From assembly GCA_021841585.1 (NCBI GenBank), contig JAKBUS010000004.1:1-64000 (forward strand): a stretch of 64,000 bases of DNA, given 5' to 3'. Below are positions 18,390 through 26,348 of this stretch, one piece after another; position 1 is the stretch's first letter, and each line of letters begins with the position of its first letter. Under the pieces are notes generated by a model, which did no database searches, was not told where the DNA came from, and saw only the letters and a list, made by a program, of their open reading frames with translations. Made by a program: the position numbers and the translations under genes. This DNA is from Pseudomonadota bacterium. GTDB lineage: Bacteria; Pseudomonadota; Gammaproteobacteria; Acidiferrobacterales; Acidiferrobacteraceae.

Positions 18390-19706
18390 TCAAACGGCCA
18401 GGCGGGCGCGTATCTCGTCTGCCTGGCTTCTGATGACGGCTGCAGGCCCCATAAGCGCGGTAAAGGCGTATGGATTGAGAAATTGTCGGCCCCAAAAAAG
18501 ATTCCGATCCGCCTCCGTCAGCGCCGCTTCCTCACAAACACTCCGCCAGTTATCCGCAATCCCGTCGAGTTGCCCTTTGACGAGAGTGATGGCCTCGGTC
18601 TCGCTAAGCTGAAAATGATGCGCCCCCTCAAGACAGGAGGCGATCCGGCTCATGCGGTTCTTGCCGTTGATCAGCATCGCCTGGGTCGCCTCTTGTCCGC
18701 TCCTGATCTGAGGACAAATGTCGTAGGCGGGCGTCAAGCTAAGGGCGTCCCCATCCCAGAACGCGGCATGGTTCCTGGCATGATCGTCGGTGTTCCCGCA
18801 AAGGATATTGAAGACCATACGCGCGAATAATTCGCGCAGTGTTTCAGAGGGCCTTGTGAAGCGGTGGCGGACCCTTTCGGCAAGATCCTCGTAGCTTGCA
18901 TAGCGGGCCATCATTTCATCGAGGCCCAGAATGGTCAGCGCTGACACCAACGGCTTGCGGCGCCAGCCATCATCCGCTCGTATCCGATCAAAGCGCCCGA
19001 CTATCAGCGCATCTTTCCCAGAAGCGCGGACGAGCGAGACGTCCGCCGCATTGATCCCGCACAGACGAGCAAGGCGCATGGCAACGAATTCCCCTTTTAC
19101 GACGCTAAAGAGGTCGCTAGACGAGGCAAACTTCGCGATATACTTCGTCGCGCCGTCTTCGATCAGCGCCTTTGGCCTGGCCCCCCCGATTGAACTACCG
19201 TGGTAGAGGGCCTGATCCAACTCGGGCGAAAGTGGGGTGCCCCGCTCGACCCGCTCAGCCGACTGGATCAACTCTTCGAGAGTGGCGTTGAGCGGCGCGC
19301 GCGGCTGGTAATTGGTGGGCGAAAGCTGAAAATCGAGCGCCCCAATGCGATCCGAGCCTGATTCGAGCAGATAGGTCAGCTCGGAAAGGTCTGGCTCGGT
19401 AACCTCGTTAGCCTTGGCGCCAAACTTGCGATTGAGGATAACGCGCCGTCCCCAGGCGTCCGGGGACGCATCGCGAATGCAACCGGGCATGGTCAGGCCG
19501 GCAAGGAGCGGCAATTCACCGGCCTCTAGGGGCAGCTCCGGCAGATAAAGCGGGATCGCATCGCGCCGCTCGCGATAGGTTCTGCCATAATTGAAAGCGA
19601 CAAGCCCGTCATGAGCATGGAGCCGCCCCGCCACAACCGGCGTCGTGGCATTCGGCAACCAGGCCCACACATACGCCTCATGGTATTTTGGCGCCTCAGA
19701 AGTCAT
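18390..19706 (-). CDS. hipA: HipA-family serine/threonine kinase toxin (module 1)
   Basis: A 438-residue HipA-type kinase, close to the E. coli HipA length. The N-terminal subdomain includes FNYGRTYRERRDAIPLYLPELPL and AGLTMPGCIRDASPDAWGRRV. The phosphate-binding loop is GSSIGGARPKALI, followed by TKYIAKF; the catalytic loop is GNTDDHARNHA and the metal-binding motif is AYDICPQ, so the kinase appears intact. HipA toxins phosphorylate aminoacyl-tRNA synthetases such as GltX and slow growth; the target here is unknown. ATG 19706 has AAGAAGG 6 bases before it and overlaps the antitoxin end by 11 bp, as is usual for these pairs. It differs strongly from the second HipA at 20968. Confidence 0.88.
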   Translation of the reverse strand: MTSEAPKYHEAYVWAWLPNATTPVVAGRLHAHDGLVAFNYGRTYRERRDAIPLYLPELPLEAGELPLLAGLTMPGCIRDASPDAWGRRVILNRKFGAKANEVTEPDLSELTYLLESGSDRIGALDFQLSPTNYQPRAPLNATLEELIQSAERVERGTPLSPELDQALYHGSSIGGARPKALIEDGATKYIAKFASSSDLFSVVKGEFVAMRLARLCGINAADVSLVRASGKDALIVGRFDRIRADDGWRRKPLVSALTILGLDEMMARYASYEDLAERVRHRFTRPSETLRELFARMVFNILCGNTDDHARNHAAFWDGDALSLTPAYDICPQIRSGQEATQAMLINGKNRMSRIASCLEGAHHFQLSETEAITLVKGQLDGIADNWRSVCEEAALTEADRNLFWGRQFLNPYAFTALMGPAAVIRSQADEIRARLAV

Positions 19707-20034
19707 CGACGACCTTCTTGCCGGCCTTGTAGACATGCTTGGGCAATAGCGCTATACGGTCGTCCGTACGCTCGGAAAGCCCCGCGACACCCTTCTCGTC
19801 TGCGTCAAACAGCTTCACGCCCACAACGGCGGCCGCTTCGAACATCAGTCCGATTTCGACCTTAGGGTCACCCTTTTCGATGCGCTGCAAGGTGCTCCGC
19901 GAGATACCGACCCGCGCCGCCAATTCCGGCGTCGTTAACCTTCGTTGCATGCGCCCAAGCCGAATCATTTTCCCGAACAGGGAAAGCCCTTCGAGCGCAT
20001 AGCGTGAGTATGTTCGTTGCTGATTAGCAGCCAT
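19696..20034 (-). CDS. hipB: HipB-type antitoxin, Xre-family regulator (module 1)
   Basis: A 112-residue protein with a helix-turn-helix at about residues 25-70: RLGRMQRRLTTPELAARVGISRSTLQRIEKGDP. The C-terminal tail contains FDADEKGVAGLSERTDDRIALLPKHV, as often seen in antitoxins paired with HipA. I chose ATG 20034 (MAANQQ) over the longer TTG frame. It is the first gene of a hipB-hipA operon read leftwards and should repress its own promoter by binding the repeats at 20044-20091. Confidence 0.85.
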   Translation of the reverse strand: MAANQQRTYSRYALEGLSLFGKMIRLGRMQRRLTTPELAARVGISRSTLQRIEKGDPKVEIGLMFEAAAVVGVKLFDADEKGVAGLSERTDDRIALLPKHVYKAGKKVVDDF

Positions 20035-20043
20035 ATCACAACC

Positions 20044-20091
20044 TAATATGCCCCATATATCCACCAAATCGACATAATATGGCCTATATAC
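20044..20091 (-). promoter_or_regulatory. putative HipB operator repeats for module 1
   Basis: Two similar AT-rich words, taatatgccccatatat at 20044-20060 and taatatggcctatatac at 20075-20091, are repeated with a 31-bp period, about three helical turns, just upstream of the hipB start. Each is an imperfect palindrome. They are good candidates for autoregulatory binding sites; no strong promoter consensus is visible on the minus strand. Confidence 0.5.
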
Positions 20092-20204
20092 GAGTCACAT
20101 TAACGGAATGGACCTAAGTAATCAATTACTGACTCGTACAGGGATCAGATCGCTATGATTCGCGTCGTATAGGGGGATTCATGGCGGTCAACACGAAAAA
20201 AGCC

Positions 20205-20365
20205 GGAGGATCAGCCAGTTAGAAGTGAAAATCCAGCGCTTCACGCCATTGTTCTGGTCTCGTGATCACCGATTCTGGCGCACGGACCCGAAATGATCAC
20301 GATCGATCAGAATCCGTGATCACCATCAATCAGAATGAGTTATCACGAGAGGCCAGAAAACGCAC
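20205..20365. repeat. IS21-type end relic, copy B
   Basis: Similar to 7747-7883 in sequence and orientation, but with an extra repeat. GTGATCAC-like words recur at 20261, 20293, 20316 and, degenerate, at 20341. No transposase is encoded nearby. It lies in the roughly 640-bp gap between the two divergent hipBA modules; the rest of that gap holds no gene that I can support. Confidence 0.55.
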
Positions 20366-20609
20366 CAGTCGGGGATCGCCGGGCCAAAGGATCAAGGCGT
20401 GCCATGATGGCGCCATACTCCGGACTCAGTGAGGCATTGGGCGGTGTCCGCAAAAAGGTCCTAGCCGACCGTGTTTTGAATAAATGGGGCGGAACGCTTG
20501 GGCGAAATACGCCCGGAGGCTCCATCGGATACTGTGACTACGCTCACTTGCTTTATTGTTTTCTTTTTTAAGAAATATTCTTGGCAATCAATGCTTCTTT
20601 CATAATATT

Positions 20610-20673
20610 TCTCCTATGCAAGAAAGTATTGACAAACTGCTAACAGTCGCCTGATACTTTCTCGTACAGGAGA
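20610..20673 (+). promoter_or_regulatory. hipBA module 2 promoter flanked by inverted operator arms
   Basis: TCTCCTATGCAAGAAAGTA (20610-20628) and TACTTTCTCGTACAGGAGA (20655-20673) are inverted copies matching at 16 of 19 positions. Between them lies a consensus -35 TTGACA (20629-20634); the -10 GATACT (20653-20658, 4 of 6) at 18-bp spacing overlaps the right arm, which also contains the ribosome site. A repressor bound to both arms would occlude the promoter, which fits autoregulation by the HipB-like protein. Confidence 0.75.
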
Positions 20674-20677
20674 AATT

Positions 20678-20971
20678 ATGGCTCGCACGATCACGCCAAC
20701 CCCGTTGCCAAAAAAACCGACAATTGCAAGCGTCGCGGAATTTGGTGCCTTCGTCCGTAGCCTGCGCACCCGGCACGGTCTTCGTATTGATGACGCCGCG
20801 GCCCTCTGCGGCGTCTCGGTCGCGTTGCTGTCGGCGCTGGAGAACGGTAAACCGCGTGGCGTAGGCCTGGATAAGGCGTTGCGGATCGCCGACCAACTGG
20901 GGCTGGCACTGCTTGCCGTTCCGCAAACGACCCTGCGCGAGACATTGGCCTGCTTGGAGCATAAGGAATGA
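20678..20971 (+). CDS. hipB: HipB-type antitoxin, Xre-family regulator (module 2)
   Basis: A 97-residue protein with AGGAGA 6 bases before the ATG. Residues 20-75 form an Xre-type helix-turn-helix: FGAFVRSLRTRHGLRIDDAA, ALCGVSVALLSALENGKP. The DNA just upstream carries a strong inverted repeat around the promoter, as expected for an autoregulated antitoxin. The last codons overlap the toxin start as ATGA. It shares no obvious close similarity with the other antitoxin at 19696-20034. Confidence 0.9.
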   Translation: MARTITPTPLPKKPTIASVAEFGAFVRSLRTRHGLRIDDAAALCGVSVALLSALENGKPRGVGLDKALRIADQLGLALLAVPQTTLRETLACLEHKE

Positions 20972-22293
20972 CGAGCCATCGTCTCGCTGCCTGGGTAGAC
21001 GGCCGACGGATGGGAACCCTCATCTACCATGACGACACTGGGCGATTCGCTTTTGACTATGCCCTCGAGTGGGTGACCTTTCGATCGGCGTTTCCCCTCT
21101 CCCCCGCCCTCCCTCTTGAGAGTCCCAAGCCAGTTATCGACGAACACCATTCCGTTAGCGTGCGCCGTTTCTTTGAAAACCTTCTGCCGGAAGGCAAAGC
21201 GCTGGACGACGCCGTCGCTGCACACCGGCTCTCCAAGGCCAACCTCTACGGCCTGCTGCTTGTTCTCGGCCGGGAAAGCACGGGTGCGGTGAGGCTGCTT
21301 CCGGAGGGCGTCCCGCCCGAACAGGTCCCCGATTCCAGGCGCGAGGTGACCTTAGAAGAGCTTGCCGAACGGATCCGCAGCCGCACCCATGAGCCCTTTA
21401 ACATTTGGGACGGACGGGCACGGATGTCGATTGCCGGATACCAGGATAAGCTCGCGGTCTATACGGACCGGAACCGCCTCTACCTGGTGGAGGGGCGGCT
21501 TGCCTCGACCCATATCCTCAAACCGGAGCCGTTAAGCCCAAACCTCCCCTTTCTTGTCGCCAACGAACACTTTTGTTTACGGCTGGCCGGAGCCCTCGGT
21601 CTCCCGGCCACCGGCGTTGCTATCTTGCGGGTACCCGAACCAGTCCTTGTGGTCGAACGCTTCGACCGCCAACGACGCGATGACGCAGTCCAACGCCTGC
21701 ATGTCATCGATGCCTGCCAAACGTTGGATCTGGCAACAAGCCACAAATACGAACGCAATTTCGGTAGTGGTCGGGACGTAGCGCACATCCGCGACGGGGT
21801 TGGCATCGAGCGGCTTTTTTCCATCGCCAATCTTGCCATCGCCGCCGCACCCATGCGCCTTGGTTTGCTGCGCTGGACTTTGGTCCAGTACCTTATCGGC
21901 AACTCGGACGCCCACGGAAAGAATGTCTCGTTCTTTGTCGAGCCCGGTGGCCTGCGTTTGGCGCCTTTGTATGATCTGGTCGCGGCCTGCGTCTATCCTA
22001 AGGTCGACCATGAACTGGCCATGGCGATAGGTGACGAATTCGATATCACCAAGGTGCGCGCCTACGACTGGGCCGAATTAGCGGCGCACTGCGGCCTGAT
22101 TCGCCGACTGCTCATTCGGGAGATGACCCGCATGGCTGGGCGTCTGCGCAAGGTCTTGCCCGAACTACAACGTTGGCCCGGCTACACTCAGGATGAACGA
22201 ACGATAATCGACCAGATTGCTCGATTCGCGCTTAGCCAGTCTGATCGCCTTCAAGTCGACGCCAAGTTGCTGCCCAAGGTTGTTCTCGACTGA
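20968..22293 (+). CDS. hipA: HipA-family serine/threonine kinase toxin (module 2)
   Basis: A 441-residue kinase whose ATG overlaps the antitoxin stop. The N-terminal subdomain has LEWVTFRSAFPLSPALPLE and FFENLLPEGKALD, standard for HipA. The phosphate loop region is MSIAGYQDKLAV, followed by THILKPEP; the catalytic loop is GNSDAHGKNVSFF and the metal-binding motif is PLYDLVAA, so all kinase elements are present. This layout is nearer to classical E. coli HipA than the module 1 protein is. Its target is unknown. Confidence 0.93.
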   Translation: MTSHRLAAWVDGRRMGTLIYHDDTGRFAFDYALEWVTFRSAFPLSPALPLESPKPVIDEHHSVSVRRFFENLLPEGKALDDAVAAHRLSKANLYGLLLVLGRESTGAVRLLPEGVPPEQVPDSRREVTLEELAERIRSRTHEPFNIWDGRARMSIAGYQDKLAVYTDRNRLYLVEGRLASTHILKPEPLSPNLPFLVANEHFCLRLAGALGLPATGVAILRVPEPVLVVERFDRQRRDDAVQRLHVIDACQTLDLATSHKYERNFGSGRDVAHIRDGVGIERLFSIANLAIAAAPMRLGLLRWTLVQYLIGNSDAHGKNVSFFVEPGGLRLAPLYDLVAACVYPKVDHELAMAIGDEFDITKVRAYDWAELAAHCGLIRRLLIREMTRMAGRLRKVLPELQRWPGYTQDERTIIDQIARFALSQSDRLQVDAKLLPKVVLD

Positions 22294-22699
22294 TGCCGTG
22301 TGCGACGACCGAGACATTCATCCCTATGGTGGCAGCACCGCAGCCCTTCTAAAGCGAGTTGCTCAGCTGCTGGGCGCCATGAGCGAAGGCCGCCGTCTTG
22401 TATTGACGCCGACCGAACAGAAGTTCACAGCGGGTGGGCCGGCCAATTTTCTCAATGTCTCCCGTCCGTCCTTGCCTTGCCTACGCGGCGAGGGTGTCGA
22501 TAAGCGCCATGGCGCGCGCTTGCGGCGACGACCGAATCGAAGCCGCTACAACGGCGCGCCTTGGATCTGATCGACCAGCTGGTGATGTAGTCAAAAAGCA
22601 GCCACCGGATTTCCGCAAAAAGGCTTGGATGCCAAGGGAAATCTCTTCGGGGCTAGCAGTTTCGGTATTCCCGACGGGTCTGCTACAGGCTGGATTTTA
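22294..22699. other. gap between hipA and tRNA-Thr
   Basis: About 400 bp with no convincing gene. If the neighbouring accessory stretch is an integrated element, a decayed integrase or attachment site would be expected here, but I cannot see an integrase fragment. Confidence 0.4.
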
Positions 22700-22775
<76 letters not shown>

Positions 22776-22824
22776 ATGGTGGTGGGCCGCTACTATAACC
22801 TCTGGACCGAAGGAAATGAAGGCT

Positions 22825-23259
22825 TCACGCGACGCGATCCGCCGACGACCGCAGCCGCACGATCACTTCCACCCCCTCCACCTCGGTACCCTGGGGGAGC
22901 GGCGGGAGGCCCGCGACCGACATCGTGCGCTCCTCGATATCAAAGAGCTCGCCGGTCTCGGTATTGTAAAAATGGTGGTGCGGCGAGGTGTTGGAGTCGT
23001 ACACCACGCGCGTGGGGTCTATCACCACCTCGCGGATCAGGCCCTTCTCCGCAAACACACCGAGGGTATTGTAGACCGTGGCCTTGGAGACATGCGCCCC
23101 ATCCCGGTTCACGAGCCGAAACACGTCCTCGGCCGTAAGATGTATCCGCCGATACACGAGGAGCCTCGCGATCTCGATGCGCTGGACCGTGGGATTGATC
23201 CCATGGGTTCGCAAGAGGTCGGCAAGATCGCGGCTGGTGTGATCCTGGTAGCCCTTCAC
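22825..23259 (-). CDS. Fur-family transcriptional regulator, Irr/PerR-like
   Basis: About 144 residues from GTG 23259. The winged-helix domain contains INPTVQRIEIARLLVYRRIHLTAEDVFRLVN and SKATVYNTLGVFAEKGLI, matching the Fur DNA-binding region. The dimerisation part has SPHHHFYNTETGELFDIE with the histidine cluster used for metal or haem sensing. The CxxC zinc-binding pairs found in classical Fur and PerR are absent, which points to the Irr/Fur-like subgroup. It follows thiO by 10 bp. The longer frame from 23343 would overlap thiO, so I chose the internal GTG, although its ribosome site is weak. Targets are unknown. Confidence 0.85.
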   Translation of the reverse strand: MKGYQDHTSRDLADLLRTHGINPTVQRIEIARLLVYRRIHLTAEDVFRLVNRDGAHVSKATVYNTLGVFAEKGLIREVVIDPTRVVYDSNTSPHHHFYNTETGELFDIEERTMSVAGLPPLPQGTEVEGVEVIVRLRSSADRVA

Positions 23260-23269
23260 AGATGCTATC

Positions 23270-24379
23270 TTAGCACAGCCCCGCCGCTCCCGTCCCCGAC
23301 GGTCGATCAAGTCCGTAAGCGGCCGGATCCAGGGCCGGATCACGCCCCAGCGCGAGGTCCGCCCCTAGGCGGGCGGACGCGGGCGCGAGCACGATACCGT
23401 TTCGGAAGTGCCCGACATTCATGAACAGCCCACGGATCTCCGGGTGCTCCCCGATGTAGGGGACCCCTTCCGGCGACGACGGGCGCAACCCGGCCCATTG
23501 GTGGGTCACGGGATAGCGGGCGAGTTCCGGCAGGATGTCGTGCGCGGCCTTCAACAGGTCCTCGCGCGCGGCCTCGGTCGTCTCCTTCGTAAAGCCCACG
23601 CTCTCCATGGTGCTGCCGACCAGCACCACCCCGTCACGGCGCGGCACGAGGTAACGGGCACCCTTCAAAATCATGGGCGAAAGGAACCCTGGAGGCGCCT
23701 GGATCACAAGCATCTGGCCCCGCATGGGCCGCACCGGCAATGACAGCCCGTAGGGCTCCAAAAGCGGCCGGCTCCAGGCCCCAGCACACACGATCACCCG
23801 CGAGGCGGCGACGGTCTCGCCGTTGACCACAAGCCCCGTCAACCGCTCCCGGTCGCGCGTAAAGCCCTCGACCGTGGCCTTTTCATGCACCACCGCGTTG
23901 AGGGCGCGCACGGCGGCAACCAGGGCGCGCAGGAGGCGCGGGCTGCGGACATGAGCGATGGCCGGCATCCATAGGCCGGCCCCGTCGATGCCATGGCCGG
24001 GGCACACCTCGGCGAGATCCCGGGACTCGAGGGGCCAATCGAACCGCGCCGCCCACTGCTGCGCCTCGGGCGCCTCATCGAGACCCACGCGCATGAGGCC
24101 CGATGGGGTCCATTGCGGATCGATACCGGTCGCCTCGGCAAGGCCTTGGCAGAGGGCCGGATAGGCCGCCATGCTGGCCTGCGCAAGGCGCGTGACCGCA
24201 TCCGGATAACGCCACGGATGCAAGGGAGACAATATGCCGCCGGCCGCCCACGACGCTTCGTGGCCGACGGTGCCCTGCTCGAACAGCCGCACCTCATGAC
24301 CGGCCATGGCCAGTTCGCGGGCGGTGAGGAGGCCTATGACGCCGCCTCCCACGACAACAAGGGGATGGGTTCGCACCAC
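23270..24379 (-). CDS. thiO: glycine oxidase ThiO
   Basis: FAD enzyme of the D-amino-acid oxidase family that oxidises glycine to the imine needed for the thiazole ring of thiamine. The 369-residue protein starts with a dinucleotide-binding fold VVVGGGVIGLLTARELA, followed by HEASWAAGGILSPLHPWRYPD, and ends with HQWAGLRPSSPEGVPYIGEHP and VGHFRNGIVLAPASA, the FAD-contacting C-terminal motifs typical of ThiO. No other thiamine gene is next to it. It lies between ispH and the Fur-like gene on the same strand; a possible terminator separates it from ispH. Confidence 0.92.
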   Translation of the reverse strand: MVRTHPLVVVGGGVIGLLTARELAMAGHEVRLFEQGTVGHEASWAAGGILSPLHPWRYPDAVTRLAQASMAAYPALCQGLAEATGIDPQWTPSGLMRVGLDEAPEAQQWAARFDWPLESRDLAEVCPGHGIDGAGLWMPAIAHVRSPRLLRALVAAVRALNAVVHEKATVEGFTRDRERLTGLVVNGETVAASRVIVCAGAWSRPLLEPYGLSLPVRPMRGQMLVIQAPPGFLSPMILKGARYLVPRRDGVVLVGSTMESVGFTKETTEAAREDLLKAAHDILPELARYPVTHQWAGLRPSSPEGVPYIGEHPEIRGLFMNVGHFRNGIVLAPASARLGADLALGRDPALDPAAYGLDRPSGTGAAGLC

Positions 24380-24390
24380 AACATTCTCAC

Positions 24391-24434
24391 AATTAAGGGC
24401 CCCTCCACGAAAGCTTGGCTTCCGGGGAGGGGCC
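24391..24434 (-). terminator. possible intrinsic terminator or attenuator after ispH
   Basis: On the minus strand GGCCCCTCC pairs with GGAGGGGCC across a 19-base loop, followed by TTAATT. The U-tract is short, so termination may be partial. It lies between ispH and thiO. Confidence 0.45.
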
Positions 24435-24461
24435 GACTAGGGGCGTGGCCTTGCGGGCCCT

Positions 24462-25406
24462 TTACGATTGCCGCGCCGCGCTCCCGCGCTTCAGGGCCTT
24501 GGGGAGCGAAAACACCACGGTCTCGGCGGGCCCCTCCTCTTCCTGTACCAAGCGCGCACCCCATTCGCCCAGGCGCCGGATGACTGCCTGCACGGCATGC
24601 TCCGGGGTGGAGGCGCCGGCCGTGATCCCTACCGCCTCGCTGTGCGCAAACCACTCACGCTCCAGGTCCGCCGCGCCATCGACGAGATAGGCGGGGATAC
24701 CCATGCCGGCGGCGAGCTCGCGCAGACGATTGGCGTTCGAGCTGTGTGCCGAACCCACGACCACCACCACATCGCAATGCCGCGCCAGCGCGCGCACCGC
24801 GTCCTGGCGGTTTTGGGTCGCATAGCAGATATCATCGGTGCGCGGCCCGCAGGCCGATGGAAAACGATGGCGCAGCGCCCCTATGAGGCGCGCGGTGTCC
24901 TCGACGGATAACGTCGTCTGGGTCACATAAGCGACATGCTCGGGGTCCTTCACCGGCACCGAGTCGAGATCCTGTTCGGTCTGCACCAAATAGACGCCGT
25001 CTGTCACCTGCCCGAGTGTCCCTTCGACCTCCGGGTGCCCTGCATGCCCGATCAGCAGGCACTCATAGCCCTCCCGGCGCCAGCGTATGACCTCCTTGTG
25101 GACCTTTGAGACCAAAGGACAGGTGGCGTCGAACACGGTCAGTCCGCGCGCGCGCGCCTCCTCGGAGATAGAGCGCGCAACACCGTGGGCACTGAACACC
25201 ACGCGCGCCCCACGGGGCACGTCGGCGAGACTCTCGACGAACACCGCGCCTTGCGCACGCAGGTCCTCGACCACCGTCTTGTTGTGAACCACCTCGTGAC
25301 GCACATACACGGGCGGCCCGAACTCCTCCAGCGCACGCCCCACCGTCGCTATGGCCCGCTCGACACCCGCGCAGAAGCCCCGCGGGTTTGCGACATAAAT
25401 CCTCAT
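24462..25406 (-). CDS. ispH: 4-hydroxy-3-methylbut-2-enyl diphosphate reductase
   Basis: Last enzyme of the MEP isoprenoid pathway, a [4Fe-4S] protein that turns HMBPP into IPP and DMAPP. The 314-residue protein carries the three conserved cysteines in [17 protein letters not shown] and [11 protein letters not shown], plus [15 protein letters not shown] and [12 protein letters not shown] 25406 has GAGGGGCGG before it; the longer frame adds only seven residues. It is downstream of fkpB and lspA in the classical ileS-lspA-fkpB-ispH order. The isoprenoid units feed IspB, encoded at 35694. Confidence 0.96.
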   Translation of the reverse strand: MRIYVANPRGFCAGVERAIATVGRALEEFGPPVYVRHEVVHNKTVVEDLRAQGAVFVESLADVPRGARVVFSAHGVARSISEEARARGLTVFDATCPLVSKVHKEVIRWRREGYECLLIGHAGHPEVEGTLGQVTDGVYLVQTEQDLDSVPVKDPEHVAYVTQTTLSVEDTARLIGALRHRFPSACGPRTDDICYATQNRQDAVRALARHCDVVVVVGSAHSSNANRLRELAAGMGIPAYLVDGAADLEREWFAHSEAVGITAGASTPEHAVQAVIRRLGEWGARLVQEEEGPAETVVFSLPKALKRGSAARQS

Positions 25407-25423
25407 ATCCGCCCCTCGGGCGC

Positions 25424-25861
25424 TCAATGGCCCCCGATCGCTACGATATCGACTTCGAATACCAAATCGTGGCCGGCGAGCGGATGAGTGAAGTCCACCT
25501 CGACCCCACCCTCCGTCACCGCCATCACCTGGCCCATGGCCTCGCGACCATCAGGAAGTGTAAAACTAAACGCCATGCCCGGGATGAGATCAACGTCCAC
25601 CGGAAAGTCCGTGCGCGGCATGATCTCGCGGGCCCCGCTATCGCGTTCCCCGTAGGCGTCGGCGGCGGCCACGAAATACCGCCCGCGCTCACCGACGGCG
25701 AGCCCCACGAGACAGCGATCGAGGCCGGGGGGGAGATCCCCTCCCCCCACCACGACCTCCCATGGGGCCTCGCCAGGCGCCGTGCCCTCGACTTGCGTCC
25801 CGTCGGCAAGCGACAGCGTGAAACGCAAGGCGACCCGCGCGCCGGCCTGGATGCGCTCCAT
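25424..25861 (-). CDS. fkpB: FKBP-type peptidyl-prolyl isomerase (FkpB/SlpA)
   Basis: A 145-residue isomerase of the SlyD/SlpA group, cytoplasmic since it has no signal peptide. It begins [24 protein letters not shown] and has [22 protein letters not shown], the FKBP core, with an insert-in-flap region of moderate length and a closing [21 protein letters not shown] typical of this group. The histidine-rich tail of SlyD is missing, as expected for FkpB. It lies 7 bp after lspA and 17 bp before ispH. Confidence 0.92.
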   Translation of the reverse strand: MERIQAGARVALRFTLSLADGTQVEGTAPGEAPWEVVVGGGDLPPGLDRCLVGLAVGERGRYFVAAADAYGERDSGAREIMPRTDFPVDVDLIPGMAFSFTLPDGREAMGQVMAVTEGGVEVDFTHPLAGHDLVFEVDIVAIGGH

Positions 25862-25868
25862 CGCCGCC

Positions 25869-26348
25869 CTACCTCCTCTCCGGGGCCGCCGTCGCGCGCC
25901 GCGAGACCCACGCGTCTATGGCAAGCAGCACCGCGCCCACGGTAATCGCGCTATCGGCGAGATTGAACGTGTACCAGTGCCAGGAACCGATATGAAAGTC
26001 GATAAAATCCACGACCTCTCCCAGGCGCACGCGATCCGCGAGATTACCGGCAGCACCCCCCAGGACCAACATCAGGGCCACCACGGTCAACCGGTCGCGC
26101 CGTCCCCCACGCACGAGGAATATGACGATACCGGCGACGATCGCCACCGCCACCGCGATAAAAAAGGCGTTCTGCCACCCGCTTGCGTTGCTCAAAAACC
26201 CGAACGCGGCCCCGCGATTGTAGACCAGGACCAGATTCAGGAAACTCGTCACATGCACGGATCCCCGCGACAGATAATGGACCGCCTCGGCCTTGCTCCA
26301 TTGATCGAGCACAAATACCGCGACCGCGATCAGGAGATAACCCAGCAT
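25869..26348 (-). CDS. lspA: lipoprotein signal peptidase II
   Basis: Inner-membrane aspartic protease that cuts the signal peptide from diacylglyceryl-modified prolipoproteins. The 159-residue length and four hydrophobic segments are typical. The catalytic aspartates lie in GAAGNLADRVRLGEVVDFIDFH, and the family motif NRGAAFGFL is present. The start codon shares one base with the ileS stop (TAATG), indicating coupled translation. Substrates should include the lipoproteins at 6011-7261. Confidence 0.96.
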   Translation of the reverse strand: MLGYLLIAVAVFVLDQWSKAEAVHYLSRGSVHVTSFLNLVLVYNRGAAFGFLSNASGWQNAFFIAVAVAIVAGIVIFLVRGGRRDRLTVVALMLVLGGAAGNLADRVRLGEVVDFIDFHIGSWHWYTFNLADSAITVGAVLLAIDAWVSRRATAAPERR

